DNA of 64,000 nucleotides. Origin: Eisenibacter elegans DSM 3317. GTDB taxonomy: Bacteria; Bacteroidota; Bacteroidia; Cytophagales; Microscillaceae. The DNA lies in contig NZ_KE387152.1 in NCBI RefSeq assembly GCF_000430505.1, positions 447,413 through 511,412 on the forward strand. The letters run 5' to 3'. The position numbers and the translations under genes are program-made. Shown one piece after another: positions 29,030-37,967 of the stretch; the stretch's first letter is position 1; each line of letters opens with the position of its first letter. A model generated the notes under the pieces. That model made no database searches. It was not told where the DNA came from and saw only the letters and a list, made by a program, of their open reading frames with translations.

Positions 29030-29782
29030 CTACCCCTCTTGTAGCTTGCGGAGCGCTTGACGGACGGCACTTTCTATTTCTTCGTCCAAGAGCCAATGGT
29101 AACGCAACAGTGTTTTACCGTAGCGTTCCTCATACACCTGAGCATCGTAGCGGGCAATGGCAAGCAGGGCTTCGGGCTGGTTGATGGTACGGAGTTTGGC
29201 AAAATAAGGCTGGGCAATAGAGGGGTTGAGCGAAGGCACACGCACCAGCATCAGCCAAAACCAACACAACAATGCTTGATACTGACTAGGAGTGAGGCTG
29301 TCAGGTGTAGGGAGTTTGAAAACACGCAAGGCCTGATGCCAGTAATCTGCTATGCGGGTAGTAGTGAGCGAGAGTTGGCGCATTTGCTGAAAGCATTGTT
29401 CATACACCCGTTTGTTGTGGGTGATGAGGTTGATTTGAAGGGTTTGATACAACACATCTTCGGGGTTAGCAAAGCCCACCTTGTGGGCAAAATCCCGACA
29501 GAGGTCAAACTCCTGTTTGTGGATGCGGCGGTCGGCAGCCACCATTTTTACAATATCCTCAAGCTGTGCTTGTTTTTCGGCATCCGTTCGGGGCAATACT
29601 AAAGGGAGTTCGCCTTCGTGTTGTAAAATCCCGATGACATCCATTCTCGAAAGCCCTAGCAAGACCATTAGTTGAGAGAGGGTTTCGCGCTCTTCATCCA
29701 CCATCTGGTTGTCGGCCATAGCGGCAATGAATACATTCTGAAAATAATCGATGCGCTGGGTTTTGTTGAGTGTTGTGGACAT
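29030..29782 (-). CDS. TerB-like domain protein
   Basis: The 250-residue cytosolic protein has an all-helical N-terminal half resembling two TerB-like repeats, with acidic loops such as ADNQMVDEERETLSQLM and AADRRIHKQEFDLCRDF that look metal-binding. The C-terminal half (from about residue 140) is helical and unassigned. Start 29782 (MSTTLNKTQ) was chosen; an upstream ATG would add 15 residues. TerB-like domains occur in stress-related and membrane-linked proteins, but this member's role is unknown. It ends 10 bases from the convergent glycan locus. Confidence 0.6.
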   Translation of the reverse strand: MSTTLNKTQRIDYFQNVFIAAMADNQMVDEERETLSQLMVLLGLSRMDVIGILQHEGELPLVLPRTDAEKQAQLEDIVKMVAADRRIHKQEFDLCRDFAHKVGFANPEDVLYQTLQINLITHNKRVYEQCFQQMRQLSLTTTRIADYWHQALRVFKLPTPDSLTPSQYQALLCWFWLMLVRVPSLNPSIAQPYFAKLRTINQPEALLAIARYDAQVYEERYGKTLLRYHWLLDEEIESAVRQALRKLQEG

Positions 29783-29956
29783 AAGCTGAGATTGGGTGAT
29801 AAATGCTGGCAGCCACCAATTTGGCACGAAAAAGGTGTGTATTGCTTTGGCCTATAGCAATTGGTGAACCCTTGAAATTTGAAAATTTTCGTACATAAGA
29901 CTAGAACGTCAAAATGACATCATCACGCACTGAGAAACAAAAATCTTACCACAAAA

Positions 29957-29984
29957 AACTCCTAAGCAATAGCGCTTAGGAGTT
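29957..29984 (-). terminator. Terminator of the glycerophosphodiesterase gene
   Basis: AACTCCTAAGC (29957-29967) and GCTTAGGAGTT (29974-29984) form a perfect 11-bp stem with a 6-base loop. On the minus strand it is followed by TTTTTT (plus A run 29953-29958). It begins 9 bases after the end of the minus-strand gene. Confidence 0.9.
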
Positions 29985-29992
29985 GGGAGGCA

Positions 29993-30940
29993 TTAATCTA
30001 AGGCCAAAAAGCGGTCGGGGTAGTCCGTAATCAGACCGTCTACCCCCATTTGGCGCATCTTACGCATATCGTCTGGTTCGTTGACTGTCCAAGGGATGAC
30101 CTTCATCCCCTTGGCTTGGGCCAGACTGACTACGGAGGCATCGAGCAGTTTGAAGTAGGGGCTGTAGACCTGTGGGATGAAACCTAGACGCTCAAGGTTG
30201 GCATCGAGTCCGTCTTGGTTCTCTACCAACAACACCAGCGGCAGGCTCGGCGCTAGCTGACGCATCGCTTGGAGAGTGCGCACATCAAAAGACTGTACAA
30301 AGGCATACTCCTCTAGGCCTAGCGCCTTGATTTCGGCATAGAGCAAGGCTGCAAAGCGGTTGGGGCGTGGGTGGTACAGGTCGTCGCCTTGGGGCAGCGA
30401 CTTGGTTTCGATGTTGAACAAGGGCAACGGGCGTTTTTGGGCTTCGCAATACGCTTTTACGGCCTCTACCACTTCGCGCAAGGTAGGCTTGGCGGCTTTT
30501 TGGGTTTGCTGCTCGGGGAAGCGCGGGTTTTGGATGCTGCCACAATCGTAAGCCTGAATGTCGGCCAAGGTCATTTGGTAGATATTCAACTTGGTACCGG
30601 CGAGACTGTCGAGGGGCTTGCCCTGTGGGTCGGTACAGATAGTGGCATTGAACCAAGGCTCGTGTGAGACGACCAACTGGCTGTCTTTGCTCACCACTAC
30701 GTCCAGCTCCAGTGTATTCACGCCCAGCTCCAGCGCCTTGAGGAAGGCCGGAATGCTGTTTTCGGGCAACAAGCCGCGTGTGCCTCGATGGCCTTGGAGG
30801 TCAAAACCGGCGGTGGCTTGTGTGGTGCTGTCGGTAGTATCGGTATCGGTAGTTTGGGTGTCTGTCGTTGATTGACAAGCACTTAATGCCAAGCATAGTC
30901 CCAAAATACTTGCAATAAAAAAGGAATGAAGGTATGCCAT
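29993..30940 (-). CDS. Glycerophosphodiester phosphodiesterase lipoprotein
   Basis: The 315-residue protein has a lipoprotein signal (SILGLCLALSACQS, Cys about residue 22) followed by a Thr/Asp-rich linker. The catalytic TIM-barrel begins with FDLQGHRGTRGLLPENS (GDPD HRG and ENS motifs), then LELDVVVSKDSQLVVSHEP with metal-binding acids and the second His, and ends with WTVNEPDDMRKMRQMGVDGLITDYPDR. It should hydrolyse glycerophosphodiesters to glycerol-3-phosphate and alcohol in the periplasm or on the membrane surface. Start 30940 was chosen because the upstream extension would spoil the signal peptide. It appears to be monocistronic. Confidence 0.93.
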   Translation of the reverse strand: MAYLHSFFIASILGLCLALSACQSTTDTQTTDTDTTDSTTQATAGFDLQGHRGTRGLLPENSIPAFLKALELGVNTLELDVVVSKDSQLVVSHEPWFNATICTDPQGKPLDSLAGTKLNIYQMTLADIQAYDCGSIQNPRFPEQQTQKAAKPTLREVVEAVKAYCEAQKRPLPLFNIETKSLPQGDDLYHPRPNRFAALLYAEIKALGLEEYAFVQSFDVRTLQAMRQLAPSLPLVLLVENQDGLDANLERLGFIPQVYSPYFKLLDASVVSLAQAKGMKVIPWTVNEPDDMRKMRQMGVDGLITDYPDRFLALD

Positions 30941-31049
30941 AAGGTAGTGTTGGGTGTGTGTAGATGGTGTGTTTTGGTTAAAATTCACACTTTTCACCCA
31001 AATATGCGCAAAGCCAAGGTCAAACTTGTTTTATCAAATTGTTACGATG

Positions 31050-31097
31050 CTACCAACGTGTTCGCATTCTACCAACGTATCGCAACTACGTTGGTAG
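31050..31097. repeat. CTACCAACGT repeats forming an 11-bp hairpin
   Basis: CTACCAACGT occurs at 31050-31059 and again at 31069-31078. The second copy, extended to CTACCAACGTA, pairs with TACGTTGGTAG at 31087-31097 around a 7-base loop. It lies 18 bases past the argC stop, between the arginine cluster and the start of the phosphodiesterase gene. It may end arg transcription, though no T run follows, or may be a protein-binding site. Confidence 0.5.
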
Positions 31098-31114
31098 CCC
31101 TTATGGACGAATTC

Positions 31115-32101
31115 TCAAAAATACGCTGCTTTGAGTCGGAGGCCGGTATCCTCGGGCAGACCAAACATCAGGTTCATATTCTGCACGGCTTGTCCTGAGG
31201 CACCTTTGAGCAGGTTGTCTATCATACTGATGATGAGGAGCTTGCCCTGGTGTACTTCTAGGTGTAGCAGGGTTTTGTTGGTATTGACTACTTGCTTGAG
31301 GTCGGGGTTTTGGGCGACGAGGTGCACCTGTGGGCTGTCGGCATAAAAGGCTTTGAAAAGCGCTTCGGCCTCGGGGCGGTCTGCTTCCCAGTGGGTGTAG
31401 AGTGTGGCCATAATGCCCCGCGTAAAGTTGCCCCGCATAGGGATAAAGTTGAGCGCCTTTTGGAAGCCGGGTTGTAGCTGCCGCAGGCTTTGCCCTATTT
31501 CGGCCAGGTGTTGGTGTTCGAAAGCCTTGTACACCGACACGTTGCTGTTGCGCCAGCTAAAGTGGCTGCTAGGGCTGAGTTTTTGACCTGCACCGGTAGA
31601 GCCGGTGATGGCGTGGATATGCACCTCGTCGTGGAGTGCTCCGGCCTGTGCCAGCGGCAGCAGTGCCAGCTGAATGGCCGTCGCAAAGCAGCCGGGGTTG
31701 GCGATGTATTGCGCCTCGCGCAGGGCAGGACGGTTTAGCTCTACCAAGCCATAAACAAAGCGGTTGTCGGGGCTGTGGAGACGGAAATCTTGGCTCAAAT
31801 CAATCACACGCAGGGCGGCAGGCGGCGTATTTTGGGCCATAAAGACTTCGGCCTCGCCGTGGCCTACACACAAAAAGAGCAGGTCGATGGCCTCAAAATC
31901 AAAGGTTTCGCAAAAGCGTAGGGCGGTATCACCGAGCAGGTCGCGGTGGGTGCAGGCTACCAGCTGCCCCGATTGACTCTTGCTATGTACCCAGACCAGC
32001 TCGGCCATAGGGTGGATGAGTAGCAGGCGGATAAGTTCGCCCGCCGTATAACCGGCGCCGCCAACGATGCCGATGCGGATGGGGGTATTGGGGTTGTGCA
32101 T
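31115..32101 (-). CDS. argC: N-acetyl-gamma-glutamyl-phosphate reductase
   Basis: The 328-residue protein has an NADP-binding start (RIGIVGGAGYTAGELIRLL), the catalytic Cys motif YIANPGCFATAIQLAL and downstream HAITGSTGAGQKLSP. ArgC reduces the acyl-phosphate to the semialdehyde in arginine synthesis. Bacteroidota often use a succinylated branch downstream, so the exact acyl group is not certain. It shares its first base with the argG stop region (overlap at 32101) and is the last gene of a GNAT-argG-argC cluster. Confidence 0.95.
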   Translation of the reverse strand: MHNPNTPIRIGIVGGAGYTAGELIRLLLIHPMAELVWVHSKSQSGQLVACTHRDLLGDTALRFCETFDFEAIDLLFLCVGHGEAEVFMAQNTPPAALRVIDLSQDFRLHSPDNRFVYGLVELNRPALREAQYIANPGCFATAIQLALLPLAQAGALHDEVHIHAITGSTGAGQKLSPSSHFSWRNSNVSVYKAFEHQHLAEIGQSLRQLQPGFQKALNFIPMRGNFTRGIMATLYTHWEADRPEAEALFKAFYADSPQVHLVAQNPDLKQVVNTNKTLLHLEVHQGKLLIISMIDNLLKGASGQAVQNMNLMFGLPEDTGLRLKAAYF

Positions 32102-33300
32102 TATTTCTGAAGGCTTTGGTAAATCTTGAGTTGGTTGGCCAATATCTTGGTGAAGCCTTTTACGTCTTCGCCGCTCCAGGCGCTGTTCATCTCGCCATAT
32201 TGACCAAAAGAAGACTGCATTAGGTCATAAGGCGACTCGATGCCCTCTAACACAAAGCGGTGAGGGTGTAGCTGTACCCATACCGTACCACTGACGCGGG
32301 TTTGGGTATCGGTCAAGAAGCTCTCGATGTTGCGCATCACGGGGTCGAGGAAGAGCGCCTCGTGGAGCATCATCCCGTACCAGTTGGCCAGCTGTTCTTT
32401 CCAGTGTTGTTGCCACTTGGTGAGTGTATGTTTTTCGAGCAGGTGGTGCGCCTTGATGAGGATAAGGGGGGCGGCAGCCTCAAACCCTACCCGGCCTTTG
32501 ATGCCGATGATGGTGTCGCCTACGTGGATGTCGCGCCCGATACCGTAGGGCTGAGCCAAGGCTTGAAGAGCTTGAATGGCCTCTACGGGGCTGTCGAAGC
32601 GTTGTTCGTCGAGACCTACTAGCTCTCCCTGTTGCCAGTGGAGGGCTACCGTGCGGGGTTCGGTTTGGGTGAGGGGCGTAGGATAGGCCGCATCGGGCAG
32701 GACTTGGCGCGAGGTCAGGGTTTCGCGTCCACCAACGCTTGTACCCCATAGACCTTGATTGATAGAGTAGGCGGCCTTTTCCCAGTTATCGTGTACGCCG
32801 TGGGCTTGCAGGTAGGCAATCTCGGCTTCCCGAGAGAGGCGCTGCTCCCGAATGGGGGTCAGAATCTGAACCTCTGGAACCAATACTTGAAACGCCAAGT
32901 CGAAGCGTACTTGGTCGTTGCCAGCGCCTGTGCTGCCGTGGGCAATATAGGCAGCGCCTAGCTGCTTGGCGTATTCGGCAATGGCTAGGGCTTGGAACAT
33001 CCGCTCGGCACTCACCGACAGCGGATAGGTTTGGTTGCGCAAGATATTGCCAAACAACAGGTACTTGACACACTGCTGATAAAAGGCTTCGGTTTTGTCG
33101 AGTGTGGTATGGGAGGCTACCCCAAGGGCATAGGCTTTTTGCTCAATCCGCGCCAGCTCTTCTACACTGAACCCGCCCGTGTTCACAATGGCCGTATGTA
33201 CGGTCAGGCCGCGCTCTATGGCAAGGTATTTTACACAATAAGACGTATCGAGGCCGCCACTAAAGGCCAGTACTACGGTGTTGTTGGCTGTTTGGGACAT
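32101..33300 (-). CDS. argG: Argininosuccinate synthase
   Basis: The 399-residue enzyme has the ATP pyrophosphatase motif VLAFSGGLDTSYCVKYL at the N-terminus, then AYIAHGSTGAGNDQVRFD, and the citrulline/aspartate-binding region near NQGLWGTSVGG. It condenses citrulline with aspartate in the penultimate step of arginine synthesis. It is in the same orientation as, and adjacent to, argC and lies downstream of the acetyltransferase gene. Confidence 0.96.
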   Translation of the reverse strand: MSQTANNTVVLAFSGGLDTSYCVKYLAIERGLTVHTAIVNTGGFSVEELARIEQKAYALGVASHTTLDKTEAFYQQCVKYLLFGNILRNQTYPLSVSAERMFQALAIAEYAKQLGAAYIAHGSTGAGNDQVRFDLAFQVLVPEVQILTPIREQRLSREAEIAYLQAHGVHDNWEKAAYSINQGLWGTSVGGRETLTSRQVLPDAAYPTPLTQTEPRTVALHWQQGELVGLDEQRFDSPVEAIQALQALAQPYGIGRDIHVGDTIIGIKGRVGFEAAAPLILIKAHHLLEKHTLTKWQQHWKEQLANWYGMMLHEALFLDPVMRNIESFLTDTQTRVSGTVWVQLHPHRFVLEGIESPYDLMQSSFGQYGEMNSAWSGEDVKGFTKILANQLKIYQSLQK

Positions 33301-33389
33301 GGGGTGTAAGGGTTAGGGGTCAATGGGTGGAGTAATTGATGTTGTATGGGTAGGCGGGCGTAAGCGGCTTAGGGGCTGAGCCAAGTAGC

Positions 33390-33407
33390 CTTGCGGCTTG
33401 CCGCAAG
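33390..33407. repeat. GC-rich hairpin upstream of argG
   Basis: CTTGCGGC (33390-33397) pairs with GCCGCAAG (33400-33407), extended by GTAG and CTAC with one bulge. It lies in the 186-base gap between the acetyltransferase gene and argG and could modulate read-through between them. No T run is present. Confidence 0.45.
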
Positions 33408-33486
33408 CTACAGGTGAAGACCCGACCCGAAGGGGAAGCCCCAAGAAAAACGCGTAAGCCGTGCAATTTTTGTATGGAAGAGGGGG

Positions 33487-34212
33487 CTAAAAAAGCCGCA
33501 GGCGCTCCCGTAGGCTTAGCACGCCGCCAGAGCCGGCACGGCTGCGCTTTTGCTCTTTTTTCTCTTGGCGCTTTTGTTTGGTTTCTTGTACACGTATCAG
33601 CACATGTTGCTTGAAGCGCAACCAGCGCTCATATACTTTAAACTTACGCCACTTGCTTTTATTTTCTTTTTGTTGGTCTTTTTCTTTGGGGTCGAAGAGC
33701 ATCCCGGTACAGAGGCAGTGCTTGCGCTCGGTGCGGGTGAGGATGTCAAAATTGATACAGCTTTGGCAGCCCTTCCAGAACACATCGTCTTGGGTAAGCT
33801 CCGAAAAAGGGACGGGTTTGTAGCCCAGCTCAGAGTTGATTTTCATGACGGGCAGGCTTGTGGTGATGCCGAAGATTTTGGCATCAGGGTATTTCTTGCG
33901 CGATAGCTCAAAGACCTTGGCCTTGATGTTGCGGGCTACGCCCGTGCTACGGAATTCGGGGTTGACAATCAGCCCAGAGTTGGCCACATACTGCCCGTGG
34001 CTCCACGTTTCGATATAACAAAACCCTACAAAGGCTTCGCCGGCCAAGGCAATCACCGCCTTACCCTCCAGCATCTTGCTGACGAGGTAGTCCGGGGAGC
34101 GCTTGGCGATACCGGTTCCTCGAATGCGGGCCGATTCTTCCATCATGGCGCAAATCTCTGCGGCGTATTGTGTGTGCCCCTCGTGGGCAACAAAAATTTG
34201 AATGCCTTGCAT
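33487..34212 (-). CDS. GNAT acetyltransferase, candidate N-acetylglutamate synthase
   Basis: The 241-residue protein has a GNAT fold: ALAGEAFVGFCYIETW (beta4), VNPEFRSTGVARNIKAKVF (acetyl-CoA pyrophosphate loop, variant of RxxGxG) and the aromatic C-terminal strand region. After about residue 150 are two Cys pairs (KGCQSCINF, HCLCTGM) that might bind metal, then a very basic tail. In Bacteroidota a GNAT gene of this kind often heads arg clusters, and no classical ArgA or ArgJ is here, so an acylglutamate synthase role is inferred from context. Confidence 0.7.
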   Translation of the reverse strand: MQGIQIFVAHEGHTQYAAEICAMMEESARIRGTGIAKRSPDYLVSKMLEGKAVIALAGEAFVGFCYIETWSHGQYVANSGLIVNPEFRSTGVARNIKAKVFELSRKKYPDAKIFGITTSLPVMKINSELGYKPVPFSELTQDDVFWKGCQSCINFDILTRTERKHCLCTGMLFDPKEKDQQKENKSKWRKFKVYERWLRFKQHVLIRVQETKQKRQEKKEQKRSRAGSGGVLSLRERLRLF

Positions 34213-34326
34213 AGGTATAATAGGGTAGGGGGTGGAAGAGAAACAAAACTGAGGAATGAAATCGACCAGGTAGGTTTTTTGGGGAAACCGTCTGAACCTA
34301 CGCTTGCCACATAATGCCGCAGCCTC

Positions 34327-34383
34327 GGGTCAACAAAACAACCTGATATAGGAAGGGAGCAGTAGCAGTTTGTATAAATGACT
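34327..34383 (+). ncRNA. Possible structured RNA resembling the SRP RNA apex
   Basis: GGAAGGGAGCAG at 34351-34362 equals the 3' half of the conserved SRP RNA domain IV. It is enclosed by nested pairings: GTCA (34329-34332) with TGAC (34379-34382), and ACAAA (34333-34337) with TTTGT (34369-34373). Against this, the 5' half (CCTGATATA) does not match the usual GTCAGGnCC, and it leaves the GGAA tetraloop unclosed. A second small hairpin, GTAGGTT/AACCTAC, lies at 34270-34301. No other SRP RNA candidate was noticed in the window. Confidence 0.35.
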
Positions 34384-34699
34384 ATCCGTAGCCACTCAAA
34401 TCAACCAGAAAATGTGGGTCAAAAACTGCAACGAGAAGAACAAGTCCTGCAAAGAGGATAGGTGTGTATTACGCCCTACGACGAAGACGCAAGTGCCGCC
34501 TGACAGCGAGCAACGGAAAAATACACGGGACTTGTTGTGGTTTCATAATGGCGACAAATTTAGCGAACTTTCGCTATGTTCCAAACTTTTGAAGGAAGAT
34601 TTTTTTAAAGTTTTATAAAATACATTATGTTTAGTTTTTTGAATCTAAACCAACAATGACTACGCACTATCAAATACCGAGTATGCACAAAAGCCCCCT

Positions 34700-34800
34700 T
34701 GCCGGACTAAGAAAGGACTGAGCTGACTTGTTGAGTCAGTAACGAGGCTATAGATTTGACCTACAGTTTGAGCTGTAGGCTTCAGAAATATCCAGTGTAA
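34700..34800. repeat. MITE-like remnant E4
   Basis: The right end (GCTTCAGAAATATCCAGTGTAA) resembles the family terminus, and CCTACAGTTTGAGCTGTAGG is an internal palindrome of the family type. The left end is not recognisable. Confidence 0.45.
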
Positions 34801-35281
34801 GTTTTTTCAGCCTTTATAATTTGAATTTTTGGAAAGAAATCACACAGTGAGTTATCTTTTTTTGATGCTAGGCATCTTACTAAAGAATACACCAAGGTAG
34901 CTCAGATAGCATTGTTGCAAATATGGGGATATTATTGTAGTTGTTGTTTGTTTTTTAGCATTTCAAAATTTGTGTGGATTTGCTAATAATCCACCAGCAA
35001 CTGCTATGAGCATATTGCTGTGCTTGTGTGTATATTTCTATACTCTCAAGCTGCGGGTTTTTGAAAGATAAATCCTCAAGTACGGGGTATTTTGTTGTTG
35101 ATACTGGCATTTTGCCTCAATCACTATCTCTAGAGATGATAGAGAGAAGGGGGCTACTGATTGGACTTCAGCCAGCGGCCTCCCGTTGCTTATTTAGGGT
35201 ATTTCAGAGGCTGTAGGGAGCTTTTCATACGATGGTGGCCATCTTTCAGGGGTATAACCACTGATGCTGAGTGGTATGGGT

Positions 35282-35487
35282 TATACTATATCCAATCAAA
35301 ATTGGTATAGGAAACACGCCAATGGATATTTTTAAAATCCCATAGTTAAAACTGTGAGCTAAGTCTCATTATACTCCAAAAATGAGGCCTTAGTTTGTCT
35401 CGGAGCTGTTTGTCCAAAAATGTCCAGTGGCGTGTATAGGAAATGTATCTATTGAAAATCATCAAGAATCAAATAAATCTTGGTATA
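35282..35487 (+). repeat. R repeat copy R1, interrupted by MITE-like element E5
   Basis: The left part (35282-35314: ATATCCAATCAAAATTGG and TATAGGAAA) and the right part (35435-35487, ending ATCTTGGTATA) together rebuild one R repeat. E5 splits it at the 9-mer that is duplicated on both sides. Confidence 0.7.
35315..35434. repeat. MITE-like element E5 with 9-bp target duplication
   Basis: The 120-bp element begins CACGCCAATGGATATTTTT and ends AAAATGTCCAGTGGCGTG, an imperfect terminal inverted repeat. TATAGGAAA is present directly before (35306-35314) and after (35435-35443), giving an exact 9-bp target duplication. The interior has the palindrome-like CCCATAGTTAAAACTGTGAG and TGAGGCCTTAG shared with E9. 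Confidence 0.85.
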
Positions 35488-35705
35488 TTTTGGGGGCAGG
35501 GTCTTGGTGTTTGACATAGGTGGATGGCTATGGCCGATAGGAAGCCAATCCAGCGACAAAAAAGCACTATCAGCGAACCAAAACATCGCCCTGCCCGTAA
35601 AGTCTATCACGCTAGCCTACTTGTCAATACTGACAAACTCCCTCACAGGCCAAAGGGTGTAACAGTCTATAGATAGATACCCCCCGGCATAGCCAAAAAG
35701 CTTTT

Positions 35706-37688
35706 ATGAACACAAGCATCAGTACTTATAGCGTCTCTAGGTTAGTTATTGGGTTGGTTGTATGGTTTTTTGTAGCCCCTTGTTATGGCCAAGTGACCTC
35801 TTCACGAGTGGTAGTCGTAGGCGATTCAGCCAAGGATTTCAACAACCCCTCCAAGTTGGTAGATTATTATTTGCACCAAGCTGAGGTACTTTTTTGGCTA
35901 GATGTGTTACAGAGTGAACAGTATGCCCAAAAAGCACTAAACCTAGCCCTAAGACTCCAACTGCCCACAAAGGAGGCGCAAGCTTATCTCTGGTTGGGGC
36001 AGATTGAGGCCTTTCGAGACCCGGCCATTGCTGCCCGATACTATGCCAAAGCCGAGAAAAAAGCACTAGAACAAACCAAAGATTTTGGTTTACATGCCGA
36101 GGTATACAGGCAATTGGCCAATTTTTATCTCAAATTGGAGCAATATGACCTTGCCATACAATATCTGCAAAAGTGTAATCTTTTGGCCAAACAACATAGA
36201 CCTGATATCACGGTCTATGGGATAATGGGACATATTTATGCCAAGCAAAAAAATTTGCCGGCAGCCATCGAGGCCTATCAAAAACAGCTTGCTTTTCAGA
36301 AAAGAAACAAAAATTGGAGTGCCTTGCCCTCTACATTGAGCGAAATGGGCAATGCTTATTATCAAGTAGGCAACTTCGACCAAGCGCGAAACTGCTACCT
36401 CCAAGGGATACAAATTGCCCAAAAATATGGAGATCATCGCAGCCTAGGATTTTTGAAAGATAATGTAGGCTTGTCTTTTTTTAAACAAGGGGAGTTCAGT
36501 CAGGCGCTAGTGTGGCAACAAGAGGCTGTCGAACATCGACGCTCCGTAAACAGTGAGTCGGAGCTGGCTGTTGGGCTTAACAACATAGCTTCTACCTTGC
36601 TATCACTTGGCCAGCCCCAGGCTGCCATTCAGACCTTGGTAGAGAGCTATCCGTATACATTGCATCCCAAACACATCAGGCTACGCCAGGAGGCCAGCCA
36701 GCTTCTAGCCAAAGCATACGAACAGCAAAAACGTTATGATTCAGCGTTCTTTTATATGCAAGTAGCCCATACTTGTGGAGACACCCTACGTCAGCAGGAG
36801 CGAGAGCGAGCCCTGAAAGGCACTGCTGCCATCATAGAGGTACAACAGCAAAAGTATGAAAACACCATATTGCTCCAGAAAAACAGGCAGTGGTTTTGGG
36901 TAAGTCTCTTACAGGGGGTTGCTGTATTGCTGGTACTTGGGATTGTTTTGCTGCTCATCAGACAAGGCCGCATAAGCAAGGGGAATCTAGATAAGGAGCG
37001 TATCGTCAATCAGACCAAAAACCGCCTATTTGCTATCGTCAGCCACGACTTACGCTCACCTATCAACTCTTTACTGGGGCTTTTCAGCTTGTTCGATAAC
37101 AACAACTTATCCAACGAGGAGTTTCTCCACCTGACCCGGCGACTCAAAACTAATGTCGAGACGATGAGTTTTACGCTTAACAACCTGTTATATTGGGCCA
37201 AAAGCCAACTCGAAGGCATAGAAACAATCCCTAAAAAACACAACTTGGCTACATTGTGTAATGAAAACATCGTACTACACGAAAGCCAAGCTGTCCAAAA
37301 ACAAATCAACATCAAGCACCAAGTCCCGTCAGACCTCTTTTTTTGGGGTGATCTGGAGCAAATCAACCTCGTACTCCGAAATTTACTGGTGAATGCTATC
37401 AAGTTTAGTCCCATAGGTGGAGAAATACAGCTGCATGCCTGCACCGATGGACAATTTCTACTTGTTTCGGTCAAGGACAAGGGTGTGGGGCTAAGTCTTC
37501 AACAACAGGAGGCGCTCTTTACCCAAGCCCTCGCAAGTACCCCCGGAACCGCCCGCGAAAAAGGTACAGGGCTAGGGCTGATGCTCTGCAAAGAATTTGT
37601 AGAAAACAACGGGGGGCGTATCTGGGCCGAAAGCCAAATGGGGCAAGGCAGCATCTTTTATTTTACAACTCCGCGTTTTTGGCCTTGA
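35706..37688 (+). CDS. TPR-containing sensor histidine kinase
   Basis: The 660-residue protein has an N-terminal signal sequence (about residues 10-28), then about seven tetratricopeptide-like helical repeats to residue 370 (for example EVYRQLANFYLKLEQYDLAI and SEMGNAYYQVGNFDQARNCY) that form the sensor part. One membrane span follows at about 398-421. The HisKA domain has the phospho-acceptor in FAIVSHDLRSPINS (H447); the ATPase domain has NLLVNAIKFSPIGG, VKDKGVGLS and GTGLGLMLCKEF. There is no receiver domain and no adjacent response regulator. Such kinases are common in Bacteroidota. Confidence 0.93.
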   Translation: MNTSISTYSVSRLVIGLVVWFFVAPCYGQVTSSRVVVVGDSAKDFNNPSKLVDYYLHQAEVLFWLDVLQSEQYAQKALNLALRLQLPTKEAQAYLWLGQIEAFRDPAIAARYYAKAEKKALEQTKDFGLHAEVYRQLANFYLKLEQYDLAIQYLQKCNLLAKQHRPDITVYGIMGHIYAKQKNLPAAIEAYQKQLAFQKRNKNWSALPSTLSEMGNAYYQVGNFDQARNCYLQGIQIAQKYGDHRSLGFLKDNVGLSFFKQGEFSQALVWQQEAVEHRRSVNSESELAVGLNNIASTLLSLGQPQAAIQTLVESYPYTLHPKHIRLRQEASQLLAKAYEQQKRYDSAFFYMQVAHTCGDTLRQQERERALKGTAAIIEVQQQKYENTILLQKNRQWFWVSLLQGVAVLLVLGIVLLLIRQGRISKGNLDKERIVNQTKNRLFAIVSHDLRSPINSLLGLFSLFDNNNLSNEEFLHLTRRLKTNVETMSFTLNNLLYWAKSQLEGIETIPKKHNLATLCNENIVLHESQAVQKQINIKHQVPSDLFFWGDLEQINLVLRNLLVNAIKFSPIGGEIQLHACTDGQFLLVSVKDKGVGLSLQQQEALFTQALASTPGTAREKGTGLGLMLCKEFVENNGGRIWAESQMGQGSIFYFTTPRFWP

Positions 37689-37702
37689 TTTAAGCGGCTT
37701 CA

Positions 37703-37826
37703 CCTGCCACGAGACTTAAACCACAGTTTTAATTGTGGGCTTTAGAAATGTCTAGTGGGGTATGTCGAGAGCTTGGGGGCAAAATGAGGACAATAGCGGC
37801 CAAAACCAAAAATGTCTGATGGCGTA
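37703..37826. repeat. MITE-like element E6, hybrid of short and long forms
   Basis: The left end CCTGCCACGAGACTT and right end AAATGTCTGATGGCGTA are divergent inverted repeats. The flanks GCGGCTTCA (37694-37702) and TCGGCTTCA (37827-37835) match in 8 of 9 bases, a likely target duplication. The left half has the palindrome CCACAGTTTTAATTGTGG of the short form; the right half (TATGTCGAGAGCTTGG) matches E8. Confidence 0.65.
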
Positions 37827-37967
37827 TCGGCTTCATACAAAAACTACCCACTTTGGTTAAGTAATCAGGTGGTTTCGGCAAGTATTGCACAAAAAATAAA
37901 CCGTATAAGACCTGTAATACGTATTTATGCGCACATAGTTATCAACCCATTACAAGCCCTAAAAAAG

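Larger units (their letters stand above)
34213..35705. other. Gene-poor 1.5-kb region
   Basis: No open frame here looks like a real gene; the few of 60-68 codons have no recognisable start context or domain. The region contains a possible structured RNA near 34.35 kb, the MITE-like remnants E4 and E5 and a split R repeat. It separates the arginine cluster from the histidine kinase gene. Confidence 0.6.

Noticed and set aside
34412-34618. Open frame of 68 codons in the gene-poor region
   Set aside because: The composition is not protein-like, there is no promoter element and no recognised domain.
35480-35662. Open frame of 60 codons before the histidine kinase gene
   Set aside because: It overlaps the end of an R repeat and has no supporting signal.
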